Origin: DUAL01 sp964452095
GTDB lineage: Bacteria > Bacteroidota > Bacteroidia > Flavobacteriales > BACL11
Direction of reading: 5' to 3'
DNA length: 22,726 nucleotides
NCBI GenBank assembly: GCA_964452095.1
Contig: CAYVKX010000025.1
Coordinates: 1-22,726 of the forward strand
Of this stretch, positions 15,702 to 22,686 are shown piece by piece. The translations under genes and the position numbers were made by a program. Position 1 is the stretch's first letter; every line of letters starts with the position of its first letter. The notes under the pieces were generated by a model. The model was not told the origin of the DNA. It searched no databases and saw only the letters and a program-made list of their open reading frames with translations.

Positions 15702-16655
15702 TTATTCTTTTACCATTCCCATTGCTGAGAATTTAGCCATTCTTTTATTTACTAATTTTTCTTCCCCTAATTCTTTAAGTTCTCCAATCTCTTTAAGGAT
15801 TTCTTTTTTCAAAATTCTGTACATTTTTTCAGGAAATGTATGTGCTCCACCCACAGGCTCTTTAATTATCCCATCTACCAATTTATTTTTTAGCATATCC
15901 TCACCCGTTAGTTTTAGTGCATTAGCGGCTTGCTCTTTATAGTCCCAACTTCTCCATAAAATAGTAGAGCAGTTTTCTGGAGAAATAACCGAATACCAAG
16001 TATTTTCGAGCATCAATACTTTGTCGCCAATACCGATTCCCAATGCCCCACCAGAAGCTCCTTCTCCAATAATGATGCAAATAATCGGTACTTTAATTTG
16101 AAGCATTTCAATAATGTTTCTAGCAATAGCTTCTCCTTGCCCTCTCTCTTCTGCTTCTAAGCCAGGAAATGCACCAGGAGTATCAATTAGGCAGACAATT
16201 GGTTTGCCAAATTTTTCTGCCAAACGAAATAGCCGTAATGCTTTTCGGTATCCTTCTGGGTTGGACATGCCAAAATTCCTATGTTGTCTTTGTTTTGTGT
16301 TTCTACCTTTTTGTTGCCCTACAAACATAACAGAAGTACCATCAATACTTCCCCAACCACCAATCATTGCTTTATCATCTCTTACCCCTCTATCGCCATG
16401 AAGTTCTACAAAATCACCTTTTGTAATTGCCTGAATATAATCCAAAGTATAAGGGCGATTTGGGTGGCGAGAGAGTTGTACTTTTTGCCAAGGAGTCAGC
16501 TTTCCATAAATTTCTTTACGGCATTTTTCTAGTTTTTTTTCCAAATCTTTCAGGGTAGTGCTTACATCTACATCACTTTCTTCTTTTAGTTCTTGGGCTT
16601 TTTCTATTTGCAGAACAAGTTCCTCTATCGGTTTTTCAAATTCTAAATATTCCAT
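15702..16655 (-). CDS. accA: Acetyl-CoA carboxylase carboxyltransferase subunit alpha
   Basis: With AccD this subunit transfers carboxyl from carboxybiotin to acetyl-CoA to make malonyl-CoA, the first step of fatty acid synthesis. It has 317 residues, the normal length. Visible motifs are LTPWQKVQLSRHPNRP (53-68), FVELHGDRG (82-90), QRQHRNFGMSNPEGYRKALR (122-141), the crotonase-fold oxyanion region DTPGAFPGLEAEERGQGEAI (158-177), and GEGASGGALGIGIGD (197-211). It is the first gene of the minus-strand group, with a -7 element candidate at 16678-16685. Confidence 0.97.
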   Translation of the reverse strand: MEYLEFEKPIEELVLQIEKAQELKEESDVDVSTTLKDLEKKLEKCRKEIYGKLTPWQKVQLSRHPNRPYTLDYIQAITKGDFVELHGDRGVRDDKAMIGGWGSIDGTSVMFVGQQKGRNTKQRQHRNFGMSNPEGYRKALRLFRLAEKFGKPIVCLIDTPGAFPGLEAEERGQGEAIARNIIEMLQIKVPIICIIIGEGASGGALGIGIGDKVLMLENTWYSVISPENCSTILWRSWDYKEQAANALKLTGEDMLKNKLVDGIIKEPVGGAHTFPEKMYRILKKEILKEIGELKELGEEKLVNKRMAKFSAMGMVKE

Positions 16656-16677
16656 ATTGTTATTTTTAAAAGGGGAA

Positions 16678-16685
16678 CAAAGTTA
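16678..16685 (-). promoter_or_regulatory. Candidate accA operon promoter -7 element
   Basis: On the minus strand this reads TAACTTTG, an exact TAnnTTTG match, 22 bases before the accA ATG. A -33 TTG is not evident. It lies in the 198-base divergent gap with ispE. Confidence 0.5.
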
Positions 16686-16725
16686 AAAAAAATGATTTTT
16701 GTGGTGCTAAAAAAAATGATGTGAT

Positions 16726-16733
16726 TACCTTTG
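16726..16733 (+). promoter_or_regulatory. Candidate ispE promoter -7 element
   Basis: TACCTTTG matches TAnnTTTG exactly, and TTTTTG at 16696-16701 could be the -33 part, although the spacer of 24 bases is slightly long. This would give ispE a leader of about 115 bases. That leader contains only an eight-codon ATG reading frame, and I recognise no riboswitch in it. Confidence 0.4.
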
Positions 16734-16853
16734 TTGTTGAAAACTTAATTTTTAGAATAGATGTTAGTAGTAAGATATGAGACTTAAGACAAAAAATAAC
16801 AAACAAACTCCCATATTATTTGTAAGGAATGGACTAGATTACAATAACTAAAA

Positions 16854-17618
16854 ATGATACTATTTCCTCATGCAAAAATAAATATTGGTCTTAATGTGCT
16901 TAGCAAAAGGCAAGATGGCTATCATGAAATTTCTTCTGTATTTTACCCTTTAACTGATTGCTGTGATATTTTGGAAATTACTGAAAGCAAGCATTTCTCA
17001 TTTTATGCAAGTGGAATTGAAATTCCAAAAGGAGAGAATTTGTGCGAGAAAGCTTTTCATTTGTTACAAAAAGATTTTGCCATTGCTAATGTGCATATTC
17101 ATTTACACAAACAAATTCCAATTGGGGCTGGACTTGGAGGAGGTTCGGCTGATGCCGCTTTTACTTTAAGAGGGTTAAATGAGTTGTTTGCACTTAATTT
17201 AAGCAATAAAAAATTAGAAGCATATGCTCTAAAGTTGGGAGCTGATTGCCCATTTTTTATTGAGGATAAGCCAAAATATGTGGCAGGAATTGGGGAGCAA
17301 ATGACAAGTATTGATTTGGATTTAAGTGGTTATGAAATAAAGTTGATAAACCCTGAAATACATATTTCAACAGCAGAAGCTTATGCTGGAATTACTCCTA
17401 GAAAACCTGAAACATCTTTAATGAAACTTATTAATACGCCTATTGAAAATTGGAAAGGAAAAATTCAAAATGATTTTGAAAAAAGCATTTTTGAAAAACA
17501 TCCAAAGCTGCAAAGCATAAAAGAGGCGCTTTATAATGATGGTGCAATTTATACCAGTATGAGTGGGAGTGGGAGTGTGCTTTATGGGATTTTTGAGAAG
17601 AAATTGATAATTGAATGA
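16854..17618 (+). CDS. ispE: 4-diphosphocytidyl-2-C-methyl-D-erythritol kinase
   Basis: A GHMP kinase of the MEP isoprenoid pathway that phosphorylates CDP-ME at the 2-hydroxyl. It has 254 residues, slightly shorter than many IspE proteins. FPHAKINIGLNVLSKRQDGYHEI (residues 4-26) carries the substrate-side Lys8 and the conserved DGYHE; PIGAGLGGGSADAA (89-102) is the ATP-binding glycine loop; Asp131 in GADCPFF is the probable catalytic base; MSGSGSVLYGIF near the C-terminus is GHMP motif 3. The use of the MEP route rather than mevalonate is informative about the lineage. The 3' end is convergent with the permease gene, 46 bases away. Confidence 0.95.
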   Translation: MILFPHAKINIGLNVLSKRQDGYHEISSVFYPLTDCCDILEITESKHFSFYASGIEIPKGENLCEKAFHLLQKDFAIANVHIHLHKQIPIGAGLGGGSADAAFTLRGLNELFALNLSNKKLEAYALKLGADCPFFIEDKPKYVAGIGEQMTSIDLDLSGYEIKLINPEIHISTAEAYAGITPRKPETSLMKLINTPIENWKGKIQNDFEKSIFEKHPKLQSIKEALYNDGAIYTSMSGSGSVLYGIFEKKLIIE

Positions 17619-17639
17619 TTTTTTACTAAAATAAAGAAG

Positions 17640-17662
17640 GGTGATTTTAGCTAAAAACCACC
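17640..17662. terminator. Weak hairpin between convergent genes, possible terminator
   Basis: A perfect 12-base palindrome (TTTTAGCTAAAA, 17645-17656) is flanked by GGTG and CACC, which can extend the stem across a small internal loop. It lies in the 46-base gap between ispE and the permease stop. It lacks a strong T run, so termination is uncertain. Confidence 0.3.
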
Positions 17663-17664
17663 AT

Positions 17665-18741
17665 CTATTTAGGCGCTTTACTAACCAAAAACAAACCTAA
17701 AAAAGTATAAAGAATATTTGGAATCCAAACTGCTAAAGCTGGAGAAAGATTCCCATTTGTTGCATAAGTGGTGGAAATTTGCATAAACAAAATATAGGAG
17801 AAACTAATGAGCAAACCAGCCCCTAAATGTAGTCCAATTCCTCCTCTTGATTTTCGGCTTGCTACTGCCACACCAATTACAGTTAGTATGATGGATGCAA
17901 AAGGGAAAGCCATTCGTTTGTGTTTTTCAATTTTATGAAATACAATTTTGGCAGTTCCTTTTATTTCTTCAGCTTTTATATAATCGTTTAACTCAAAATA
18001 GTTCATTGTTTCTACTTTGCTCAGGCGTGTTTTAAAGTCAGAGGGTTTTAAATTTATTAGAGTATCTAATCTTTCTCCTTTACTTAATTTTTCGCCATCT
18101 TCTAAAAATTCTCTTGTAATCCATTTGTTAATTTGCCATTTCCCAGAGGTGCTATCCCACATGATGTAATTAGCGTTTAATTTGGATTGCAGTTTTCCAT
18201 CTTTAATGTTTTCCAAAGCAAATTTGTAGGCGATATCCTTAGTGCTGTTGTAGCTTTCCATATAGGCATATTGTCCTTTTTGTAGTTGCAGATGTATATT
18301 TTTGCCTCTGAAACGAAACTTCTTTTTGATGTATTTATTTTCAAAATCAATCCTGGTTTTATTGGCTGGTGGAATTACAAAGTTTCCTAATACAAAAGAT
18401 GCAGAAGCCAAAAATACAGCCGAAATTAGATAGGGAAGTAAAAGTCGCCAGAAACTCATTCCACTATTTAAAATAGCAATTACCTCTGTATTATTAGCCA
18501 TTTTGGAGGTAAAAAAGATTACGGCAATAAAAATAAAAAGTGGGCTAAAAAGGTTTGCGAAAAACGGAATAAAGTTCAGGTAATAATCAAAAACAATGGC
18601 TTCCAATGGCGCTTGGCTATCTAGGAAATCATCAATTTTTTCTGAGATATCAAAAACAATTACAATTACCAGAATTAAGGAGATTGCAAAAAAGAAAGTC
18701 CCTAAAAAATTCTTTATGATATACCAATCAAGTTTTTTCAT
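17665..18741 (-). CDS. LptF/LptG-family permease (YjgP/YjgQ)
   Basis: An inner-membrane component of the lipopolysaccharide export ABC transporter, working with LptB, LptC and LptA. It has 358 residues, the usual length. Six membrane segments are visible, near 9-30, 58-79, 99-123, 276-296, 304-322 and 333-354, and a periplasmic beta-jellyroll domain between about 125 and 270. Family signatures are LDWYIIKNFLGTF (4-16), SKMANNTEVIAILNSGMSFW (79-98) and the cytoplasmic-side HKRMAFPFASIILTVIGVA (274-292). LptF and LptG cannot be separated here; Bacteroidota often carry them at different loci. The ATG directly abuts the tgt stop with no gap, so it is transcribed with tgt. Confidence 0.9.
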   Translation of the reverse strand: MKKLDWYIIKNFLGTFFFAISLILVIVIVFDISEKIDDFLDSQAPLEAIVFDYYLNFIPFFANLFSPLFIFIAVIFFTSKMANNTEVIAILNSGMSFWRLLLPYLISAVFLASASFVLGNFVIPPANKTRIDFENKYIKKKFRFRGKNIHLQLQKGQYAYMESYNSTKDIAYKFALENIKDGKLQSKLNANYIMWDSTSGKWQINKWITREFLEDGEKLSKGERLDTLINLKPSDFKTRLSKVETMNYFELNDYIKAEEIKGTAKIVFHKIEKHKRMAFPFASIILTVIGVAVASRKSRGGIGLHLGAGLLISFSYILFMQISTTYATNGNLSPALAVWIPNILYTFLGLFLVSKAPK

Positions 18742-19872
18742 TTACAATCTAACATCTAATTTTTTTACCATTTTATTTTTCCAAGATGCAAAAGTTCCAT
18801 CTTTTATTTTCTCTCTTGCTTGCTCCATTAACCACAGATAAAAACGAATATTGTGTAAAGTAGCAATTTGCTTTCCTAAAAGCTCACCACTTGCAAACAG
18901 ATGCCTTAGATATGCTTTTGTGTAGGTTTTATCTACATAAGAAGTGCCATTCTCATCAATTGTAGAAAAATCATTTTCCCACTTTTTATTTTTAATATTT
19001 ATCGTTCCCTCTGAAGTGAAAAGCATTCCGTTTCTAGCATTTCTGCTTGGCATTACGCAATCGAACATATCTACTCCTAAAGCAATGCTTTCAAGTAAAT
19101 TGGAAGGAGTGCCGACTCCCATCAAATATCTTGGTTTATCGCTTGGCAGAATGCTACAAACTTTATCTGTCATTTCATAAAGCATTTCGTGTGGCTCGCC
19201 AACTGAAAGTCCACCAATAGCATTTCCTTCTCTTTCAAATGATGCGATTTTTTCAGCCGATTGCTCTCTTAAATCTTTATAAACACTCCCCTGAACAATT
19301 GGAAAAAATGATTGTTCAAATCCATAAAGTCCAGTGGTTTCATCAAAGCGATTGCAACATCTTTTGAGCCACCGGTGAGTCAAATGCATGGAGTTTTTGG
19401 CATAGTCATATTCGCAAGGATAAGGCGTGCATTCATCAAAAGCCATGATAATATCCGCTCCAATTTTTCTTTGTATATCAATGGCGTATTCTGGAGAAAA
19501 AAACTGATAAGAGCCATCAATGTGCGATTGGAATTTCACTCCTTCTTCTGTAATTTTTCTATTTTCTGCTAAGGAATAAACCTGATAACCACCACTATCG
19601 GTAAGAAGTGGTTTTTCCCAGCCAATAAATTGGTGTAAACCACCTGCCTTTTCAATAATATCTAGTTTTGGACGCAAATACAAATGATAAGTATTCCCAA
19701 GAATAATTTGTGCTTTTGTATCTTCAGCTAATTCGTGCTGATGAACTCCCTTTACAGTTCCTGCCGTTCCAACTGGCATAAAAATGGGAGTTTGGATTTT
19801 TCCGTGAGCCGTTTCTATTTCTCCAAGCCGAGCTTTTGACTTTGAATCAGTTTTTAATAAATCAAATTTCAT
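18742..19872 (-). CDS. tgt: Queuine tRNA-ribosyltransferase (tRNA-guanine transglycosylase)
   Basis: Exchanges guanine-34 in GUN-anticodon tRNAs for the queuosine precursor preQ1. It has 376 residues, the normal length. TPIFMPVGTAGTVKG (28-42), LTDSGGYQVYSL (90-101, with catalytic Asp92), FDECTPYP (145-152), GGLSVGE (220-226), MGVGTP (251-256) and GVDMFDCVMPSRNARNG (266-282), which holds the nucleophilic aspartate, are all present. The zinc site is unusual: the canonical CxCxxC before the AYLRHLF helix (320-326) is replaced by DENGTSYVDKTYTK (306-319), while the remaining ligand position, His340 in TLHN, is kept. This matches my memory of other Bacteroidota Tgt proteins, so it is probably a clade trait and not a defect. 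Confidence 0.95.
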   Translation of the reverse strand: MKFDLLKTDSKSKARLGEIETAHGKIQTPIFMPVGTAGTVKGVHQHELAEDTKAQIILGNTYHLYLRPKLDIIEKAGGLHQFIGWEKPLLTDSGGYQVYSLAENRKITEEGVKFQSHIDGSYQFFSPEYAIDIQRKIGADIIMAFDECTPYPCEYDYAKNSMHLTHRWLKRCCNRFDETTGLYGFEQSFFPIVQGSVYKDLREQSAEKIASFEREGNAIGGLSVGEPHEMLYEMTDKVCSILPSDKPRYLMGVGTPSNLLESIALGVDMFDCVMPSRNARNGMLFTSEGTINIKNKKWENDFSTIDENGTSYVDKTYTKAYLRHLFASGELLGKQIATLHNIRFYLWLMEQAREKIKDGTFASWKNKMVKKLDVRL

Positions 19873-19877
19873 GGCGG

Positions 19878-19885
19878 CAAAGATA
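19878..19885 (-). promoter_or_regulatory. Candidate tgt promoter -7 element, five bases from the ATG
   Basis: On the minus strand this reads TATCTTTG, an exact TAnnTTTG match, five bases before the tgt ATG. No -33 TTG is apparent upstream. It shares the 62-base divergent region with the glycosyltransferase promoter. Confidence 0.42.
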
Positions 19886-19895
19886 AGTTTTCCTT

Positions 19896-19929
19896 TTTGC
19901 CTATTTTTTTAGTAAATACATTATTTTTG
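19896..19929 (+). promoter_or_regulatory. Promoter of the glycosyltransferase-sigma-rsmG operon
   Basis: TTTG at 19896-19899 (-33 part), a 22-base spacer, then TATTTTTG at 19922-19929, an exact -7 match. The ATG follows after five bases, so the transcript would be leaderless or nearly so. Of the promoters here this is one of only two with a plausible -33 partner. Confidence 0.55.
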
Positions 19930-19934
19930 TGCTA

Positions 19935-21041
19935 ATGGAACTTTTTACTCAAACTTTCTTTTTTATTTTTTTGTTTTCGCTAATAATTCAGTTTTTTTAT
20001 GTGTTGTATTTCTTTGTTCGTTTTGTTATTTACAAACCATCAGAAACCACTTTTAATGAACCAATTTCTGTTATTGTTTGTGCTAAAAATGAAGCGGAAA
20101 ATATAGCAGAATTTTTACCGAAAATATTAGAGCAAAATTATTCTGATTTTGAAGTTGTACTAGTAGATGATCAGTCCAAGGATAATACAGAATATGTGTT
20201 GAAAGATTTGAAAAGAAAATACTATAATTTAAAGATGGTGAAAATTGAACAACATATAAAACATAGGGTAGGAAAAAAGTTTGCTCTCACGCTTGGGATA
20301 AAAGCTGCAAAGCACGAATATCTGCTTTTAACGGATGCCGATTGTGTGCCTTCCTCCAAAGATTGGCTCAGTAAAATGGTCAGTAATTTTTCAGCAGAAA
20401 AGCTAATTGTGTTGGGCTATGGTGCCTATAAAAAGAAAAAAGGACTATTAAATAAGATGATTCGTTTTGATAGCGTAAATGTGACATTGCAGTATTTTTC
20501 TTATGCTTTGGCTGGCTTGCCATATATGGGGGTTGGAAGAAATCTGGCTTACAAAAAATCTGTTTTTTTTGATAATAAAGGTTTTGCTTCTCATATTCAT
20601 ATTCCTTCTGGGGATGATGATTTATTTATTCAAGAAGTTGCTACAAAACAAAATGTTGCTATTGAGATTTCTGAAGAAACCCACACTATTTCTGAAACAA
20701 AGCAAAGATGGAAAGAATGGGTTTTCCAAAGAAAAAGACATATTTCTGCATCTGAAAAGTACCGAATTATTTTCAAATTTTTATTGGCACTTTGGCCATT
20801 TTCTTTGCTTTTATTTTGGCTTTCATTTTCAGTATTAGTATTTTTTGAAAGCACTTTATTTGTAGTATTGCCACTTTTTACTTTCCGAATTTTATTGTTT
20901 TATGCCCTCTATTATCCTATAATGAAAAAGCTAAAATCATCTGATTTGCTACTTTGGATTCCACTTCTTGAAGTGTTACATCTTTTCTTTCAAGGAATTT
21001 TTGTATTATTGAGCTCCAAAAAAAAATCTACAAACTGGTAA
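19935..21041 (+). CDS. Membrane-anchored family 2 glycosyltransferase
   Basis: A GT-A fold glycosyltransferase with an N-terminal membrane helix (residues about 5-31) and hydrophobic C-terminal helices (about 279-330 and 336-360). The catalytic domain starts with ISVIVCAKNEAENI (44-57), then VVLVDDQSKDNTE (74-86), the nucleotide-sugar/metal site LLTDADC (131-137), PSGDDDLFIQE (224-234) carrying the acceptor-side acid, and QRKRH (265-269) in place of the QxxRW motif of processive enzymes. The sugar and acceptor are unknown; a surface glycan or lipid is likely. I prefer the ATG at 19935 (368 residues) to a GTG at 19929, because the GTG overlaps the promoter -7 element. The stop overlaps the sigma factor ATG by one base (TAATG). 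Confidence 0.88.
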   Translation: MELFTQTFFFIFLFSLIIQFFYVLYFFVRFVIYKPSETTFNEPISVIVCAKNEAENIAEFLPKILEQNYSDFEVVLVDDQSKDNTEYVLKDLKRKYYNLKMVKIEQHIKHRVGKKFALTLGIKAAKHEYLLLTDADCVPSSKDWLSKMVSNFSAEKLIVLGYGAYKKKKGLLNKMIRFDSVNVTLQYFSYALAGLPYMGVGRNLAYKKSVFFDNKGFASHIHIPSGDDDLFIQEVATKQNVAIEISEETHTISETKQRWKEWVFQRKRHISASEKYRIIFKFLLALWPFSLLLFWLSFSVLVFFESTLFVVLPLFTFRILLFYALYYPIMKKLKSSDLLLWIPLLEVLHLFFQGIFVLLSSKKKSTNW

Positions 21042-21643
21042 TGGCAAAAGAACTTTCAGAAAAAGGAAAAAGAGATTTAAAATTAATAAATAGAGCGTTA
21101 GATACTGGGGATACAAGAGCTTATAATGAGTTGATGCGACTCTATAGAGATCCACTTTATTTTATGCTTTTCGAAAAGGTGAACAATGCAGAAATTGCCA
21201 AAGATTTGACCATTGAAGCACTTGGTAAGGCATTTAAAAAGTTACACCTTTATGTTCCTAATTATGTGTTTAGTACTTGGCTTTTTACCATTGCCAAAAA
21301 TAATTGTATTGATTATTTGAGGAAAAACAAATTACCGACTATTTCTATTGATAGATTGATGGTGAATGATAAAGGGGAAAAGCAAAGTTTTGACCTTCCT
21401 TCTGACTCTCCAAATCCTGAGCAAAAAATGATGAAAAAGCAAAGGATTCAGATTTTACGACAGATTGTAGAACAGCTAAAGCCAAACTATCGAACCCTTG
21501 TAAAACTTAGGTATTTCAAAGAATTTACTTATGAGGAAATTGCTACTGAATTAGACATTCCTCTTGGAACAGTAAAAGCACAACTCCACAGAAGTCGTGA
21601 GCAACTTTTCAAGATTATGTCTGGGCATAAAGAAAAGTTTTAA
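21041..21643 (+). CDS. RNA polymerase sigma-70-family factor (ECF-like)
   Basis: A 200-residue sigma factor with only regions 2 and 4. Region 2 spans about 25-97 (AYNELMRLYRDPLYFML, then DLTIEALGKAFKKL and FSTWLFTIAKNNCIDYLRK, the -10 recognition and melting region). Region 4 spans about 143-192 (LKPNYRTLVKLRYFKEFTYEEIA, then the helix-turn-helix LDIPLGTVKAQLHRSREQLF). No anti-sigma or FecR-like gene is adjacent: the neighbours are a glycosyltransferase (one-base overlap) and rsmG (zero gap). Regulation must therefore be by expression level or by a factor encoded elsewhere. The target promoters are unknown. Confidence 0.9.
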   Translation: MAKELSEKGKRDLKLINRALDTGDTRAYNELMRLYRDPLYFMLFEKVNNAEIAKDLTIEALGKAFKKLHLYVPNYVFSTWLFTIAKNNCIDYLRKNKLPTISIDRLMVNDKGEKQSFDLPSDSPNPEQKMMKKQRIQILRQIVEQLKPNYRTLVKLRYFKEFTYEEIATELDIPLGTVKAQLHRSREQLFKIMSGHKEKF

Positions 21644-22258
21644 ATGCAACTTATTCAAAAGTATTTTCCTGATTTATCGGAAAAACAAATTAGGCAGTTT
21701 ACTGATTTACAAGAGTTATACGAGCATTGGAATGCTCAGATAAATGTGATTTCAAGAAAAGATATTTCAGAGCTTTATACCAACCATATTTTACATTCCT
21801 TAGCTATTGCTAAAGTGGTGCAATTTGCAAAAGGAACAAGAGTTTTGGATATTGGTACTGGTGGTGGTTTTCCAGGAATTCCTTTGGCTATTTTATTTCC
21901 TGACACTGATTTTTTACTTGTAGATAGTATCGGTAAAAAGATAAAAGTAGTGAATGAAGTGAGCATTGCAATTGGCTTAACTAATGTAAGAACTATGCAT
22001 GAGAGAGCTGAGAAAGTTAATGAAACTTTTGATTTTGTAGTGAGTCGTGCAGTTACCAATATGACTGACTTTAAAAAATGGGTAAAAGGGAAGTTCAATA
22101 AAAAACATTGCAATAGTATTGATAATGGAATTCTTTATCTTAAGGGGGGTGATTTATCGGAGGAATTAAGAGGAATTTCTCATACTAAACATGAAATATC
22201 GAACTTTTTTAAGGAAGAGTTTTTTGAAACTAAAAAGGTAATTTATATAGGGTACTAA
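21644..22258 (+). CDS. rsmG: 16S rRNA (guanine(527)-N(7))-methyltransferase
   Basis: An AdoMet-dependent methyltransferase modifying G527 in the 530 loop of 16S rRNA, the site whose loss gives low-level streptomycin resistance in other bacteria. It has 204 residues, typical of the family. ELYEHWNAQINVISRKD (24-40) and HILHSLAIAK (48-57) are the N-terminal signature, VLDIGTGGGFPGIPLAILFP (67-86) is the AdoMet-binding motif I, LLVDS (91-95) is motif II, and VVSRAVTNM (132-140) is the family-specific segment. The ATG follows the sigma factor stop with zero gap, so it is the third gene of that operon. A strong inverted repeat lies just past its stop. Confidence 0.95.
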   Translation: MQLIQKYFPDLSEKQIRQFTDLQELYEHWNAQINVISRKDISELYTNHILHSLAIAKVVQFAKGTRVLDIGTGGGFPGIPLAILFPDTDFLLVDSIGKKIKVVNEVSIAIGLTNVRTMHERAEKVNETFDFVVSRAVTNMTDFKKWVKGKFNKKHCNSIDNGILYLKGGDLSEELRGISHTKHEISNFFKEEFFETKKVIYIGY

Positions 22259-22264
22259 ATCTTA

Positions 22265-22290
22265 ATTTGATAATACGCTAATTATCAAAT
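22265..22290. repeat. Perfect 10-base inverted repeat downstream of rsmG
   Basis: ATTTGATAAT and ATTATCAAAT are exact reverse complements separated by six bases. The repeat begins six bases after the rsmG stop codon. It is AT-rich and has no following T run, so it may be a weak terminator/3' stabilising hairpin or an operator for the gene starting at 22337. Confidence 0.6.
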
Positions 22291-22302
22291 CATTAAATTA
22301 AC

Positions 22303-22332
22303 TTGTCATTTAATTGTTATTTTTTATATTTA
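22303..22332 (+). promoter_or_regulatory. Candidate promoter of the repeat-protein gene
   Basis: TTG at 22303-22305, a 19-base spacer, and TATATTTA at 22325-22332, which differs from TAnnTTTG only in the last base. The ATG follows after four bases. The spacing is ideal, but the -7 match is imperfect. Confidence 0.35.
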
Positions 22333-22336
22333 CCAA

Positions 22337-22669
22337 ATGAAATTTCTCTTAACAATAGTTACTATTTTTATTGCATCAAATGTTTTTGCACAAAAAGTAT
22401 ATTCGGTAGAATACGCCTCACAAGCTGATGTAAAAGTATTTGTTGCGGACTATGAAAGTAGGGCTGATTTATCAGTTTACAAAGTAGATTACAGTAGCCA
22501 AGCAGGGCAGAATGATGGGAATTGGTTTTTTGTAGATTATGCTAGCCAAGCCGATAAAAAGATATTCTTTGTGGACTATGCTTCACAAGCTGATGTTATA
22601 ATTTATTTTGCAGATTATAGTAGTAGAGCAGGCTGGAAGAAGAAAGAAAAAATGCATTTGTTTTATTAA
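22337..22669 (+). CDS. Small exported 13-residue-repeat protein (DUF6150-like)
   Basis: A 110-residue protein with a signal peptide (MKFLLTIVTIFIASNVFAQ, cleavage after about residue 19). The mature part is nearly all repeat: YASQAD (26-31), YESRAD (39-44), YSSQAG (52-57), YASQAD (68-73), YASQAD (81-86) and YSSRAG (94-99). The spacing is 13 residues, except 16 between the third and fourth units, where QNDGN is inserted, giving two halves of three. Between motifs the chain alternates hydrophobic residues (VKVFVAD, KIFFVD), consistent with short beta strands. The pattern and the ending AGWKKKEKMHLFY fit my memory of the DUF6150 family, for which I know no function. No cysteine is present. It is probably periplasmic or surface-exposed. 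Confidence 0.78.
   Translation: MKFLLTIVTIFIASNVFAQKVYSVEYASQADVKVFVADYESRADLSVYKVDYSSQAGQNDGNWFFVDYASQADKKIFFVDYASQADVIIYFADYSSRAGWKKKEKMHLFY
22412..22633 (+). repeat. Tandem 39-base coding repeats
   Basis: Six copies of a unit encoding Y-x-S-[QR]-A-[DG] plus a hydrophobic strand, with a 39-base period broken once by 9 extra bases. Copies differ at synonymous positions (for example tcacaagctgat against agccaagccgat), so the repeat is conserved at protein level and is not a recent DNA duplication. Confidence 0.75.
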
Positions 22670-22686
22670 ATTTTAAATATATAATT

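Noticed and set aside
16761..16787. Eight-codon frame in the leader upstream of ispE as a leader peptide
   Set aside because: It is too short, has no amino-acid bias linked to attenuation and no hairpin pair that I could see.
19929..19934. GTG start for the glycosyltransferase
   Set aside because: The GTG overlaps the last base of an exact promoter -7 element; the ATG six bases later is a better start and begins a normal membrane segment.
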